32,215 bases of DNA from a virus, in the IMG/VR virus record IMGVR_UViG_3300043536_000303, positions 1 through 32,215 of that record, one strand, 5' to 3'. Numbering within the stretch: the stretch's first letter is position 1; each line of letters opens with the position of its first letter. Below, in pieces: positions 16,435 through 23,310 of this stretch. Below the pieces are notes generated by a model. That model did no database searches. It was not told where the DNA came from and was given only the letters and a program-made list of their open reading frames with translations. A program made the position numbers and the translations under genes.

Positions 16435-16550
16435 CAGCGGAGGAAATGAGAAGGCCCCGCTCCTGGAGCGAGGCCTCCTCCGCTGTACACCCTCCCGCTT
16501 CGGCGCTCGGGTCGCTCGCCAGCGTTGCCCTGTCTTCCGAGCGGGCGACC
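16435..16550 (+). ncRNA. Candidate bridge/seeker RNA structured region of the IS110-type element
   Basis: Two strong adjacent stem-loops lie in the non-coding part behind the transposase. The first (16435-16485) pairs CAGCGGAGGA with TCCTCCGCTG (10 bp), then after an 8-nt bulge pairs GGCCCCGCTC with GAGCGAGGCC around a 3-nt loop. The second pairs 16510-16519 with 16541-16550 across a 21-nt loop. In IS1111 elements the guide RNA is encoded downstream of the transposase, exactly here. The flanks repeat GTTTATCGC (near 16413 and 16553). The exact ends, strand and guide loops cannot be set from one copy. The rest of 16169-16818 holds no convincing gene. Confidence 0.4.
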
Positions 16551-16818
16551 GCAGTTTATCGCTTCGGCCATTCCGGTGCAATGTCATCCAGGGCAATCTG
16601 AGAAAGTGCTTTCGAGTCTCGAAGAGATGAGTGGTCCGACCACCTGCAAGAAGGACCGCGCACCTATAACGATGAGAGAGCGTTGCGAAAACCCTCTCCC
16701 AAGGAAGGATGCCGAAACCGCAATGCGCCAAGCGAGGCCACATCCGGTCAGAACGTGTGCCTTCCAAAGTTAGACCCCTTTGGACGGAACGGAGGAGAAT
16801 CTGTCTTGACATTGGTTT

Positions 16819-17112
16819 TTAGAGATGAGGGCAGTTCATGCGACCAGAATCAAGTCCACCCGGCGAAGATTCCGACGGCTTTTTCAGGCGCGTTCTCCGG
16901 CGCAGAATGGCCAGCGCCAGGAGCCGGGCGACCTCGTCCAGGCGCTCGATGCGCGTCATGCAGTCAGGGTGAATGGGATTCGTCGGCTCATCTCTTCCAC
17001 ACGCGCATCTCACGGACTGCCGAGGAAGAAGCTCGCCTTGAGACAAGGAACCAGCGGGTTCGTGGCGCCCGGCGAGCGGAACCCTCGATGACACCTTGCA
17101 TTCCGCACTCAT
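16819..17112 (-). CDS. Small conserved ORF of the recombinase/DUF2924 cassette
   Basis: The recognisable part is MTRIERLDEVARLLALAI and the following basic segment, ending in GLDSGRMNCPHL; this resembles the short proteins (about 50-70 residues) usually found just before DUF2924 and recombinase genes. The ATG at 17112 is taken because AGGAGAG precedes it by 6 bases, giving 97 residues; the ATG at 16959, where similarity starts, gives 46 residues but has no ribosome site. Residues 1-50 look less protein-like. The stop at 16819-16821 lies right at the estimated end of the insertion sequence, so the C-terminus may be shortened by the insertion. Function unknown. Confidence 0.55.
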   Translation of the reverse strand: MSAECKVSSRVPLAGRHEPAGSLSQGELLPRQSVRCACGRDEPTNPIHPDCMTRIERLDEVARLLALAILRRRTRLKKPSESSPGGLDSGRMNCPHL

Positions 17113-17121
17113 GCCGTCTCT

Positions 17122-17183
17122 CCTGAACGTGCAACCTCGTCCGTGGGAAGACACTCCTCCCACTGGGTTACTACCCGTTCAGG
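17122..17183 (-). promoter_or_regulatory. Structured leader with the shared ACGGGTAGTAAC core
   Basis: Between the sigma-like gene and the small ORF, the minus strand carries ACGGGTAGTAAC-N-CAGTGG (17178 to 17160), which recurs with one mismatch in the leader of the sigma-like gene at 22470-22488. The region can fold: outer arms CCTGAACG/CGTTCAGG (17122-17129 with 17176-17183) and inner arms GTGGGA/TCCCAC (17143-17148 with 17158-17163). It lies 47 bases before the AGGAGAG-led start at 17112. It may be a promoter read by the element's sigma-like factors, or an RNA control element. Confidence 0.42.
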
Positions 17184-17192
17184 TGCGTTCGT

Positions 17193-17735
17193 TCACGCCT
17201 GAGGGTCGTTTTCTCCGACGTACTCCCCAAGTCCACATTCGCGGAACTTGTTTCGAAGTCGTTTCACCGCCTTACAGAGGGCGGCCTTTGAACGCCCTGT
17301 GCGCCGGGCGATCTCGGCCTGGGTGCATCCTTCGGCGAGCGCCTGGCAGATCTCCTTCTGCACCGGCGTCAGCGTTGCCATGGCTTGCTGGACGTCGAGT
17401 TTCAGATCATGCGGCTCCGTGCGGCCGAGAGCAAGGGACGCCCTTTCCGTAAATATGATTTCCTCAAGTGACTCGGACTCATAGTCGCCTTGGCGGACTT
17501 TGCGCCGCCGGTCACGCTTGACCTTCATCAACTGGTGGTCAATGACCGCGATGACGAAAGTGCGTTCGTCCGCGTCGAGAGCGTTGGGATCGAACGGCGC
17601 TTTGACGAGTTCCGGGACGATGGTCTGTTCGAGGTCGGGAACCTCGTCGTTCCGGAAGTTGAACTTCCTTGCCCTGCTCCTGATGAGGTCAACCTTCCAT
17701 CGTGCGATGAGACTTCCATAGTCGTTGCGCTCCAC
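17193..17735 (-). CDS. Sigma-70-like factor, region-4 HTH type
   Basis: A 180-residue protein with GTG start (GAAAGG about 11 bases upstream). The N-terminal half (ARKFNFRNDEVPDLEQTIVPEL) resembles sigma region 2 of small phage-type sigma factors; an acidic linker follows, and residues 122-165 form a clear region 4: LTPVQKEICQALAEGCTQAE then IARRTGRSKAALCKAVKRLR. The C-terminus FRECGLGEYV is strikingly like FSEFGLGEYL of the protein at 22525-23208, so the two are probably paralogues. It lies downstream of the zinc-ribbon gene and upstream of the recombinase cassette, all on the minus strand, so it is well placed to control integration or excision genes. Direct evidence for that is lacking. 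Confidence 0.75.
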   Translation of the reverse strand: MERNDYGSLIARWKVDLIRSRARKFNFRNDEVPDLEQTIVPELVKAPFDPNALDADERTFVIAVIDHQLMKVKRDRRRKVRQGDYESESLEEIIFTERASLALGRTEPHDLKLDVQQAMATLTPVQKEICQALAEGCTQAEIARRTGRSKAALCKAVKRLRNKFRECGLGEYVGENDPQA

Positions 17736-17917
17736 GGGCCTGCGCCTTTCCGGGGCATCCCGGAGGCGCGGCGCGCGGCCTGCTGTCCGGACTGTCCCTA
17801 CCGACTTGGCTCAGGCGGCGCAGGCTCAACGGCGCAGGCCGACCATGCTGGCTCTCTTAGAGTCGCTCTGGTTTTGGAAAGCGAGGCGCTGGCTCAAAGG
17901 CTCTGACCCCGCGTGGT

Positions 17918-18121
17918 TCACTGCTCTTGCGCATCCTCCTGCTTTTGATCTGCGGCAATGACGTCCATAGAAAGTTGAACAGTGCAGCGGCAGTTTCGGC
18001 AATAGATACCTGCGGTCCCCCGCATTGAAAGCGACCCGCTCATTGGGAGTCGCTTCTGGCAATTGGGACAAAGCAGCAGGACAGCCGAGGTGCTCTTGCT
18101 ATCGCTCGCGGCTGCGGCCAT
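17918..18121 (-). CDS. Small zinc-ribbon protein
   Basis: A 67-residue protein starting at the ATG at 18121, which has AAGGAG about 11 bases upstream. Two CxxC knuckles, CPNC (Cys18, Cys21) and CRNC (Cys41, Cys44), with another Cys at 46, form a treble-clef or zinc-ribbon fold; the ends are polar and probably disordered. Such proteins bind DNA, RNA or RNA polymerase subunits. It is the first gene after an operator-like palindrome (18279-18323) and precedes the sigma-like gene by about 180 bases without a gene, so it may work with that factor. Family unknown. Confidence 0.6.
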   Translation of the reverse strand: MAAAASDSKSTSAVLLLCPNCQKRLPMSGSLSMRGTAGIYCRNCRCTVQLSMDVIAADQKQEDAQEQ

Positions 18122-18278
18122 CAGTTCAATGCTCCTTCCGCTGAAGGTGGACTCCGGTCGGCGCAACCACGGCGTTGAGACGCCGAGTCCATACAGACGC
18201 TATTTTCCCTGAACGGGGAGGCAATGTATCTCGGAACAGAGATGGGAAGGGGAAGATCAGGTGTGTGAGACGGCAAGT

Positions 18279-18323
18279 CCCATGTGAGTTCTCACATGGG
18301 AACAGCATTTCTCATGTGGGAAC
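18279..18323 (-). promoter_or_regulatory. Operator-like inverted and direct repeats
   Basis: Two 10-bp arms, CCCATGTGAG (18279-18288) and CTCACATGGG (18291-18300), form a perfect inverted repeat around TT. A third related half-site, CTCATGTGGGAAC (18311-18323), repeats CTCACATGGGAAC (18291-18303) exactly 20 bp further on. The sites lie in the 209-bp gap between the response-regulator stop and the zinc-ribbon gene on the same strand. OmpR-type regulators bind direct repeats of about 20 bp spacing, so the adjacent response regulator is the obvious candidate binder. Confidence 0.5.
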
Positions 18324-18375
18324 GGCACCGCCAAGGTGACGGAGGGACGAAAATGCGGAAGTGCGGGTGCAGAAG

Positions 18376-19227
18376 TCAGCCGTTGTGAAACTCGACCGTG
18401 ATCCACGGGTTCAACCGGTATCCCGGACCGCCACTCATGATCACGTCCTGGTCTGCGCAGGAGATGCCGTCGCTCCGCAGCGCTTCCCGGATTCGCCTGC
18501 GGAGCGATTTCACGTAGCCAGCGACGTCGTTCTGTCCCTTCGGACAACGCAGCTCCCTTGCGACGGCGTTGCCGGTGTACGCCGCGTATTTGCCGTTCGT
18601 TCTCTTGGCCAGCAGTTCCAGCAATGGGCGGCTGAATTTCCCGCCTTTGGCCGTCAGGATCGTGCGACCAAGCAGTTCGACATGCTCCGGGTGAAAAATT
18701 AGTTTACCGCCTCTGAACGGCGTCAAGCCTGCGGGCTGGACAGAGGGTGCCTCCTGTTTGTGCGCCGCAGCGCCGGCGAGAATGGGGCACTCGCCCGGCG
18801 CGTGCCTGCAATGCTTGCCGAGCGCCTCTTTGATCTTGTCATCGAGCGTCTGATCGGGAGGCGACGGGAACGGCTTCCCCACGTAGTCAATGGCACCCTT
18901 CTTCATCATCTGCACAGCCAGAGCGTGGCCCTTGTTCCCGTGGCTGGTCATGACGATGACCTTCGGGCCGCAGCCATTGCTCGTGGCCGCAATACGCTCA
19001 AGAAGGTTTTCGCCGTTCTCAATGCGGGAGAAGCCGTTGGGTTTCAACGGGATTTCGAGATCGAGCAATACGTAGCAGAACGGCTTCGCTGCCAGCATCG
19101 CCTGCGCGTCCGCCTGAGTAGCCGCCCGTTCTGACACGTGCCCGAGCGATTCCACGCACGCCGCCACAATGCCTACGATCTGGTCGTCATCCTCAACGAT
19201 CAACGCGCGGTGCTTCACGTAGTTCAT
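18376..19227 (-). CDS. Two-component response regulator with winged-helix output domain
   Basis: A 283-residue protein. The receiver domain has the acidic pocket VEDDD (Glu12-Asp14), the phosphorylated Asp56 in YVLLDLEIP, the switch residue in VIVMTSHG and the conserved Lys in YVGKPF. After a linker of about 40 residues, the C-terminal domain (about 180-280) ends in SLRRRIREAL and GGPGYRLNP, the OmpR/PhoB winged-helix recognition helix and wing. It should bind DNA when phosphorylated. The ATG overlaps the histidine-kinase stop (ATGA), so kinase and regulator form a cognate pair. Its probable target is the repeat cluster just downstream (18279-18323). The receiver is longer than usual, with an inserted segment (PLKPNGFSRIENGENL). 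Confidence 0.9.
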   Translation of the reverse strand: MNYVKHRALIVEDDDQIVGIVAACVESLGHVSERAATQADAQAMLAAKPFCYVLLDLEIPLKPNGFSRIENGENLLERIAATSNGCGPKVIVMTSHGNKGHALAVQMMKKGAIDYVGKPFPSPPDQTLDDKIKEALGKHCRHAPGECPILAGAAAHKQEAPSVQPAGLTPFRGGKLIFHPEHVELLGRTILTAKGGKFSRPLLELLAKRTNGKYAAYTGNAVARELRCPKGQNDVAGYVKSLRRRIREALRSDGISCADQDVIMSGGPGYRLNPWITVEFHNG

Positions 19228-20369
19228 GGCTCCAATCGGTCTTCCTGTAGTCGCGGAAGCAGTATCGTCACTGTGCTGCCGCGGGCCGGGTTCGGTGTTA
19301 TGCTGATGGTCCCGCCGTGCGCCTCGACGATCTTGCGGGCGATGGGCAACCCGAATCCCGTTCCTCCCGTGTTCTTTTTCGTCGTCCTGAAAGGCGTGAA
19401 AGCGTCCTGCACGTCTTCCGGGGATAACCCTACGCCGTCGTCCCGGACGACAATCCCGATTTGCTTTTCGTCGGCAAGGGAAGTTTCGATCTCTATCTTT
19501 CCGCCTTTTTCGACGGCCTCGAAGGCGTTCTTGATTACCTTCGAAAGCGCCTGGATCATCTGGTGCCGAGACGCTTCCAGGAAGATGAACGCCGGGGTTC
19601 GGTTGGCGATCTCGACCTCCGCCAGACTTCTCCCTGTCGGCCTGATCTCGTCGTTGACCAGGTCGAGCGATTCCTTGACGATCTCGGCCAGGTTCTCTGA
19701 CCGGAACTCACACTCCAGCCTTTGAGCATAACCCTTCATGTCGGTCAGGATGCGCTCGAGGAACGCGGCGCGTTCGCGCGCTTTTTCGAGCAGTGCTCTG
19801 GATTCCCGGCTCGGCGTTGCTCCGGCCAACTGCTCCGCGAGGGAGTCCAGCGAACCTTTCAACGCCGTCAACACTCCCCGAAGCTCGTGAGTGGCCGTGC
19901 CGGCAAGGACCTCGAAGTACTTTTCTCCGATGCGGCGCGCCCGATCGGCCGCCGCCTGACCGTGCTTTCCGACGAACCACTCATACTCGTCGATAACCGC
20001 TTCCAGACGCCGCTGTCTCTCGGCGTCCGCGAGCGCAACATTTTTGCGCCGCGCGAGCGTGCGTTCAGCGGCGGTGCGCACGTACATGTTGGCGTCGAGC
20101 GAAAGCTTCGCCACGAGTCCGTCGAAAGCGCCGTCCTGAAGGTGAAGCAGTGACTCGGCGGCCGCCTGCCTCACTTCCCACTTCGCGTCGGTCGCCAGGA
20201 TTCCCAGGGCGCGCGCCCCGGCTGCATTCGCTTCCGGCCCGGCGGCCAGCCGCAGGCGCTCGCCGACCTCCCTGGCCAGCGTCACTCGTTCCGGCCACGA
20301 GAGTTCCGGCGCGCCTTCCAGGCGCTCCAGACTGCGGTGCAGATCGTCTCCGGCGTTCTGACTTTCCAT
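19224..20369 (-). CDS. Cytosolic histidine kinase with N-terminal HEAT-like repeats
   Basis: A 381-residue kinase without signal peptide or membrane segment. The ATG at 20369 overlaps the ATPase stop (TGATG). Residues 45-110 carry two HEAT-like repeats (LATDAKWEVRQAAAESLLHL and LDANMYVRTAAERTLARR). The HisKA domain contains THELRGVLTALKGSLDSL with the phospho-acceptor His161. The HATPase_c domain shows the N box (KVIKNAFEAV), G1 (RDDGVGL), the F box and G2 (GGTGFGLPIARKIVEAHGG). HEAT repeats are protein or nucleic-acid binding scaffolds; here they most likely replace a sensory domain and dock the co-encoded ATPase. All catalytic boxes are intact. Confidence 0.9.
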   Translation of the reverse strand: MESQNAGDDLHRSLERLEGAPELSWPERVTLAREVGERLRLAAGPEANAAGARALGILATDAKWEVRQAAAESLLHLQDGAFDGLVAKLSLDANMYVRTAAERTLARRKNVALADAERQRRLEAVIDEYEWFVGKHGQAAADRARRIGEKYFEVLAGTATHELRGVLTALKGSLDSLAEQLAGATPSRESRALLEKARERAAFLERILTDMKGYAQRLECEFRSENLAEIVKESLDLVNDEIRPTGRSLAEVEIANRTPAFIFLEASRHQMIQALSKVIKNAFEAVEKGGKIEIETSLADEKQIGIVVRDDGVGLSPEDVQDAFTPFRTTKKNTGGTGFGLPIARKIVEAHGGTISITPNPARGSTVTILLPRLQEDRLEP

Positions 20370-22267
20370 CAATGTCCGTACTTGCGCATTCTCATCTCGA
20401 ATGCTTCCTTCCCGCCTTCGAGAAGGGTCTCAACCTCGGCCTTGCACTCGTCCACCGTGCCTGAATGCTCCACCGTTCCTCTCCTGCCGGACGAGTCAAG
20501 GACGAACACTTTTTCCGCCTCGCCCAGCACGGGGATGTTCGGGTTGTGCGTGACAAAGATCAACTGCCGCGCACGCTTCACGTTCCTGACGTTCTGGACA
20601 ACAGTCTCGTAGATGAACCGGTTGTCGAGGTTGTCCTCGGGCTGGTCAATGAGGAGCGGACTTTCGCTCTCGAGCAGCAGGATCGGGAGTATCGTCGTGC
20701 ACTTCTGCCCGGTGGACAACGTCGCGGAGTCCTTGTAATCGCTGCCGTCGAGCAGCTCGATGCGGGGCAAGTCGAGGATTTCGGCCGTCTCCATCCGGAA
20801 GATATCCTGCGTGCCGGCAAGTTTGGCGACCACTTTTTGCGCCTGGTCGGAATTCAGCCCGCCGCGCTCCATCAGCGCGTCTTTGTCCATCTGGCGCACG
20901 GCCAGAGCAAAATCGGCGGGGATCATGCCCTTGACAACCTTCTCAGCCACCCGCGTCACCTGGACGCCGGAGTTTCGCAGCGCCTCCATAAGCTGGTCGG
21001 CATAGAGCTGCGGGTTACCAAACTGCTCCACGCTCACGCGGATCGTCGGCCCGAGGCGCGCCGTCAGGTCGTCGGCCACTTTCTTGCGCAGCGCGAACCG
21101 CGAGTCCCGCAGTTCGGAGACCTCGCGCATCATCTTCACGCGCGCCTCGGCCAGACCGCGCGCCTGAGTCTTCTTTGCTTCGAGCAGGCGCTTCTTTTCT
21201 ATCAGCTCGTTGCGGTGGCGTTCCAGGCGGGACCGCTCCGCGACGTGGACCTGGGTGACCTGATGGGCCTCGATGACGGCCCGAAACTCTTTCTCCTGTT
21301 CAGCGTGCGCCTCAAGGAGATTCGCGCCCAGTTCTTCGAAGCGTTCCAGGGTTCCGCCCACGTCTTCCGCCGCTTTGCCCAGAAGCGAGTCCACGCGGCG
21401 CGCGGACTCATCGCCGACCTGCCGGACTTTTGACAGCATCGCCTCGTTCGGGCCGGAGACGACCTCGGCGGGAAGGTGTTCGCCGACCTCGCGGCCGAGA
21501 ACGCCGGAGCAAGCCTCCAGACTCTCCCGGAATTCCTGAAACTTCCCGGCCAGCGACTGGATCGCCCGCTTTTGCCGGTCGCGCAGCGCCTTCAACTCGT
21601 GCTGCCGGTTGATCTTGTCCGCGTCGTCTCCCTGCGCTTGCGCGAGGCCCTTCAGCTTCTCCTCAACTGTGGGAAGCTCACCCAGCCCCTCCTGCAACTC
21701 GGCAACGTCGCGTTCGACGCGGAGCACTTCGGCCGCGTTGTCGGAGAGTTTGCGGTCCAACGCCTGCAACTTCGCCTCGATTTCGGCGACCTGGGGTTCA
21801 ATGAATGAGTCGATCAACACCAACTGGAAGCGGGGATTGTTGGCGATCCCCTCGATTTGGTTCTGGCTGTAGACGTCGGCCGAGAAGAATGCTCCCTGCC
21901 CCAGGGAGATGCCCGTCGTCTTTCCATCCATCGTCGAGACTTCCGGATCTTCGCCCAGCGTCCGGTTGACGACGTAGGAGAGTCCCTCCTTCGTTTCGAT
22001 GGTCAGCTGAATCCTGCCGCCGCCGAGGTTGTTGCGAACGAGGTTCTCGATGTCCCTCAGCATGAGCCGGTGGTCTTCACCGGACGGCAGCGCCGCGAGG
22101 GCGTATCGCACAAACTCGATGACGGTCGTTTTCCCTGTGCCGCGCCCGCCGATGAGGCAGTTCAAGCCGTCGCAAAAATCGAAACGGATGCCGTCCAGGA
22201 ACCCGCCGACGACCTCAAGGGACTTGAGCCGATGATGCCCCACCGGTTGCGCCACGCGACGTGCCAT
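20369..22267 (-). CDS. SMC/ABC-like ATPase with coiled coil
   Basis: A 632-residue ATPase starting at the ATG at 22267 (GGGAG 8 bases upstream); the open frame before it is not protein-like. Walker A is GGRGTGKT (40-47), a long coiled coil spans about 165-370, the ABC signature is LSTGQ (517-521), Walker B is LLIDQPEDNLDN (538-549), and VTHN (572-575) gives the switch His. This is the head and hairpin layout of RecN, SbcC and TrlF-type ATPases, which bind DNA ends or clamp DNA. No nuclease or toprim domain is present. As the first gene of a coupled operon with the HEAT kinase and response regulator, it is likely the sensor; a role in defence or prophage induction is inference. Confidence 0.88.
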   Translation of the reverse strand: MARRVAQPVGHHRLKSLEVVGGFLDGIRFDFCDGLNCLIGGRGTGKTTVIEFVRYALAALPSGEDHRLMLRDIENLVRNNLGGGRIQLTIETKEGLSYVVNRTLGEDPEVSTMDGKTTGISLGQGAFFSADVYSQNQIEGIANNPRFQLVLIDSFIEPQVAEIEAKLQALDRKLSDNAAEVLRVERDVAELQEGLGELPTVEEKLKGLAQAQGDDADKINRQHELKALRDRQKRAIQSLAGKFQEFRESLEACSGVLGREVGEHLPAEVVSGPNEAMLSKVRQVGDESARRVDSLLGKAAEDVGGTLERFEELGANLLEAHAEQEKEFRAVIEAHQVTQVHVAERSRLERHRNELIEKKRLLEAKKTQARGLAEARVKMMREVSELRDSRFALRKKVADDLTARLGPTIRVSVEQFGNPQLYADQLMEALRNSGVQVTRVAEKVVKGMIPADFALAVRQMDKDALMERGGLNSDQAQKVVAKLAGTQDIFRMETAEILDLPRIELLDGSDYKDSATLSTGQKCTTILPILLLESESPLLIDQPEDNLDNRFIYETVVQNVRNVKRARQLIFVTHNPNIPVLGEAEKVFVLDSSGRRGTVEHSGTVDECKAEVETLLEGGKEAFEMRMRKYGH

Positions 22268-22313
22268 TCTGTATCTCCCGCCAGTCCAGAAATCCGTCAA
22301 AGCCAGGGCGCCA

Positions 22314-22343
22314 ATTATAGCAATTCGGCCTTTTCCGCGCCAA
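22314..22343 (-). promoter_or_regulatory. Sigma-70-type promoter for the ATPase-kinase-regulator operon
   Basis: On the minus strand a perfect TATAAT (22319-22314) follows TTGGCG (22343-22338) with an 18-bp spacer. It lies about 47 bases before the ATPase ATG, in the 257-bp divergent gap shared with the sigma-like gene at 22525. It is the clearest housekeeping-type promoter I found in the window. Confidence 0.6.
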
Positions 22344-22469
22344 AGGCTCTCGTTTTGCTTTTAAGGCCGCATAGCGGACCTGAATCTCGTCGGTCGAGAC
22401 GCCCGTCCGCCTATTCTCCCAGCTCACCGACGGAAAAAAACGCACGCCCCCCTGAACGATTTCTCCCAG

Positions 22470-22488
22470 ACGGGTAGTAACACAGTGG
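22470..22488 (+). promoter_or_regulatory. Shared leader core ACGGGTAGTAAC upstream of the sigma-like gene
   Basis: ACGGGTAGTAAC-A-CAGTGG matches 18 of 19 positions with the minus-strand leader at 17178-17160. Here it lies 36 bases before the preferred GTG start; both copies are preceded by CCTGAACG and followed by an AGGAGAG ribosome site. A promoter or leader element common to the element's early and integration genes is the simplest reading. Confidence 0.4.
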
Positions 22489-22524
22489 AGGCACCGCATT
22501 GGGATGCATGACAAGGAGAGAACA

Positions 22525-23208
22525 GTGAACGGGTTTCAGGCGCAGTCCGTCACACAGCCAATGACGCAAAGCAAAGAGCTCGCCCAACTCGACATCCAGG
22601 CTGAGAAGGCCGTGCTCCAATGCGCCCAGTCTCTCGTCGGCCAGGCCGGTTTCACTCATTCGGACGTCGACGACATCGGGCAGGAACTGCGCCTGGAACT
22701 GCTCGTGCACCTGTCGAGGTTCGATCCCAGCAAGGGCAGCCGCGCCAGTTTCGTCGCAAGAATCCTCAAGCATAAGGCCGCCAGTCTCCTGCGCCGTCAC
22801 CTTGCCCAAACGCGCGCGCCAGGCGTCCATGAATATTCGCTTGAGGAGGAAGTCTGGACGGCGGGCGGTCCCGCGACGCTCGGAGAGGTCGTGACCCAGG
22901 ACGACGGCGCCCGCCGCGCAGGTCGGAAGATGGTCTCCGACCAGGAGCGCGCGTGTTTGAAGGCGGACCTGGCGCGCGTGATCGCCGCGCTCCCGGAGGA
23001 ACTGCGCGCCCTTTGTGAAGAGATGACGACCAAGTCAATCGCTCAAATTGCCAGGGAACGCCATGTCGATGAGAACTGGGTCAGCCGCCGGGTGAAGGAA
23101 ATCCGCCGACGTTTCAGCGAATTCGGGCTTGGAGAATACCTGCGGATCAGCGTCACGGACAGGAGACCTGGCGCGCGCATTAGAAAGTTGGAGGCGTCTT
23201 CGACGTGA
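22525..23208 (+). CDS. Sigma-70-like factor with regions 2 and 4
   Basis: A 227-residue protein. The GTG at 22525 is preferred because AAGGAG lies 6 bases upstream; the in-frame ATG at 22504 has no ribosome site. Region 2 is well seen: DVDDIGQELRLELLVHLSRF then SKGSRASFVARILKHKAASL. Region 4 is LPEELRALCEEMTTKSIAQI followed by ARERHVDENWVSRRVKEIRR. The C-terminal FSEFGLGEYL links it to the protein at 17193-17735. It opens the plus-strand phage module, where such factors drive early or late transcription. Its leader shares a 19-bp core with the recombinase cassette, which suggests common control. Confidence 0.78.
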   Translation: MNGFQAQSVTQPMTQSKELAQLDIQAEKAVLQCAQSLVGQAGFTHSDVDDIGQELRLELLVHLSRFDPSKGSRASFVARILKHKAASLLRRHLAQTRAPGVHEYSLEEEVWTAGGPATLGEVVTQDDGARRAGRKMVSDQERACLKADLARVIAALPEELRALCEEMTTKSIAQIARERHVDENWVSRRVKEIRRRFSEFGLGEYLRISVTDRRPGARIRKLEASST

Positions 23209-23310
23209 GATTTCGGATTGCGAAACGATTGACCCAGTGTGAATTGGCCGGCATTTGGCCCACGGCCCGTTCGGAACGCCGGCTGTTTGATTTTCCATAA
23301 ACCAGGGGAA

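Larger units (their letters stand above)
15060..16825 (+). mobile_element. IS110-family insertion sequence, IS1111-like architecture (ends approximate)
   Basis: One transposase gene is flanked by a short left end (about 85 bases) and a long right non-coding part (about 650 bases), the layout of the IS1111 group. A perfect 8-bp inverted repeat, AAAAACCA (15073-15080) and TGGTTTTT (16813-16820), could be the subterminal repeats typical of IS1111 elements, which lack terminal repeats and target duplications. A TTGACA hexamer at 16806-16811 points outward at the right end, as expected where circle formation builds a junction promoter. The element sits between DUF2924 and its usual small upstream partner. 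Ends are estimates to within about 30 bases. Confidence 0.65.

Noticed and set aside
16213-16812. 199-codon minus-strand open frame in the insertion-sequence tail
   Set aside because: No recognisable domain, unusual composition, no ribosome site, and it overlaps strong RNA stem-loops; non-coding is more likely.
18376-20369. Assignment of the kinase/regulator pair to the Detocs defence system
   Set aside because: Detocs has a tetratricopeptide-type sensor kinase and a regulator with an enzymatic effector; here the regulator has a DNA-binding winged helix, and an SMC-like ATPase is added.
20465-21433. Plus-strand open frame opposite the SMC-like ATPase
   Set aside because: The opposite strand carries Walker A, signature and Walker B motifs; this frame is a shadow rich in His, Arg and Leu.
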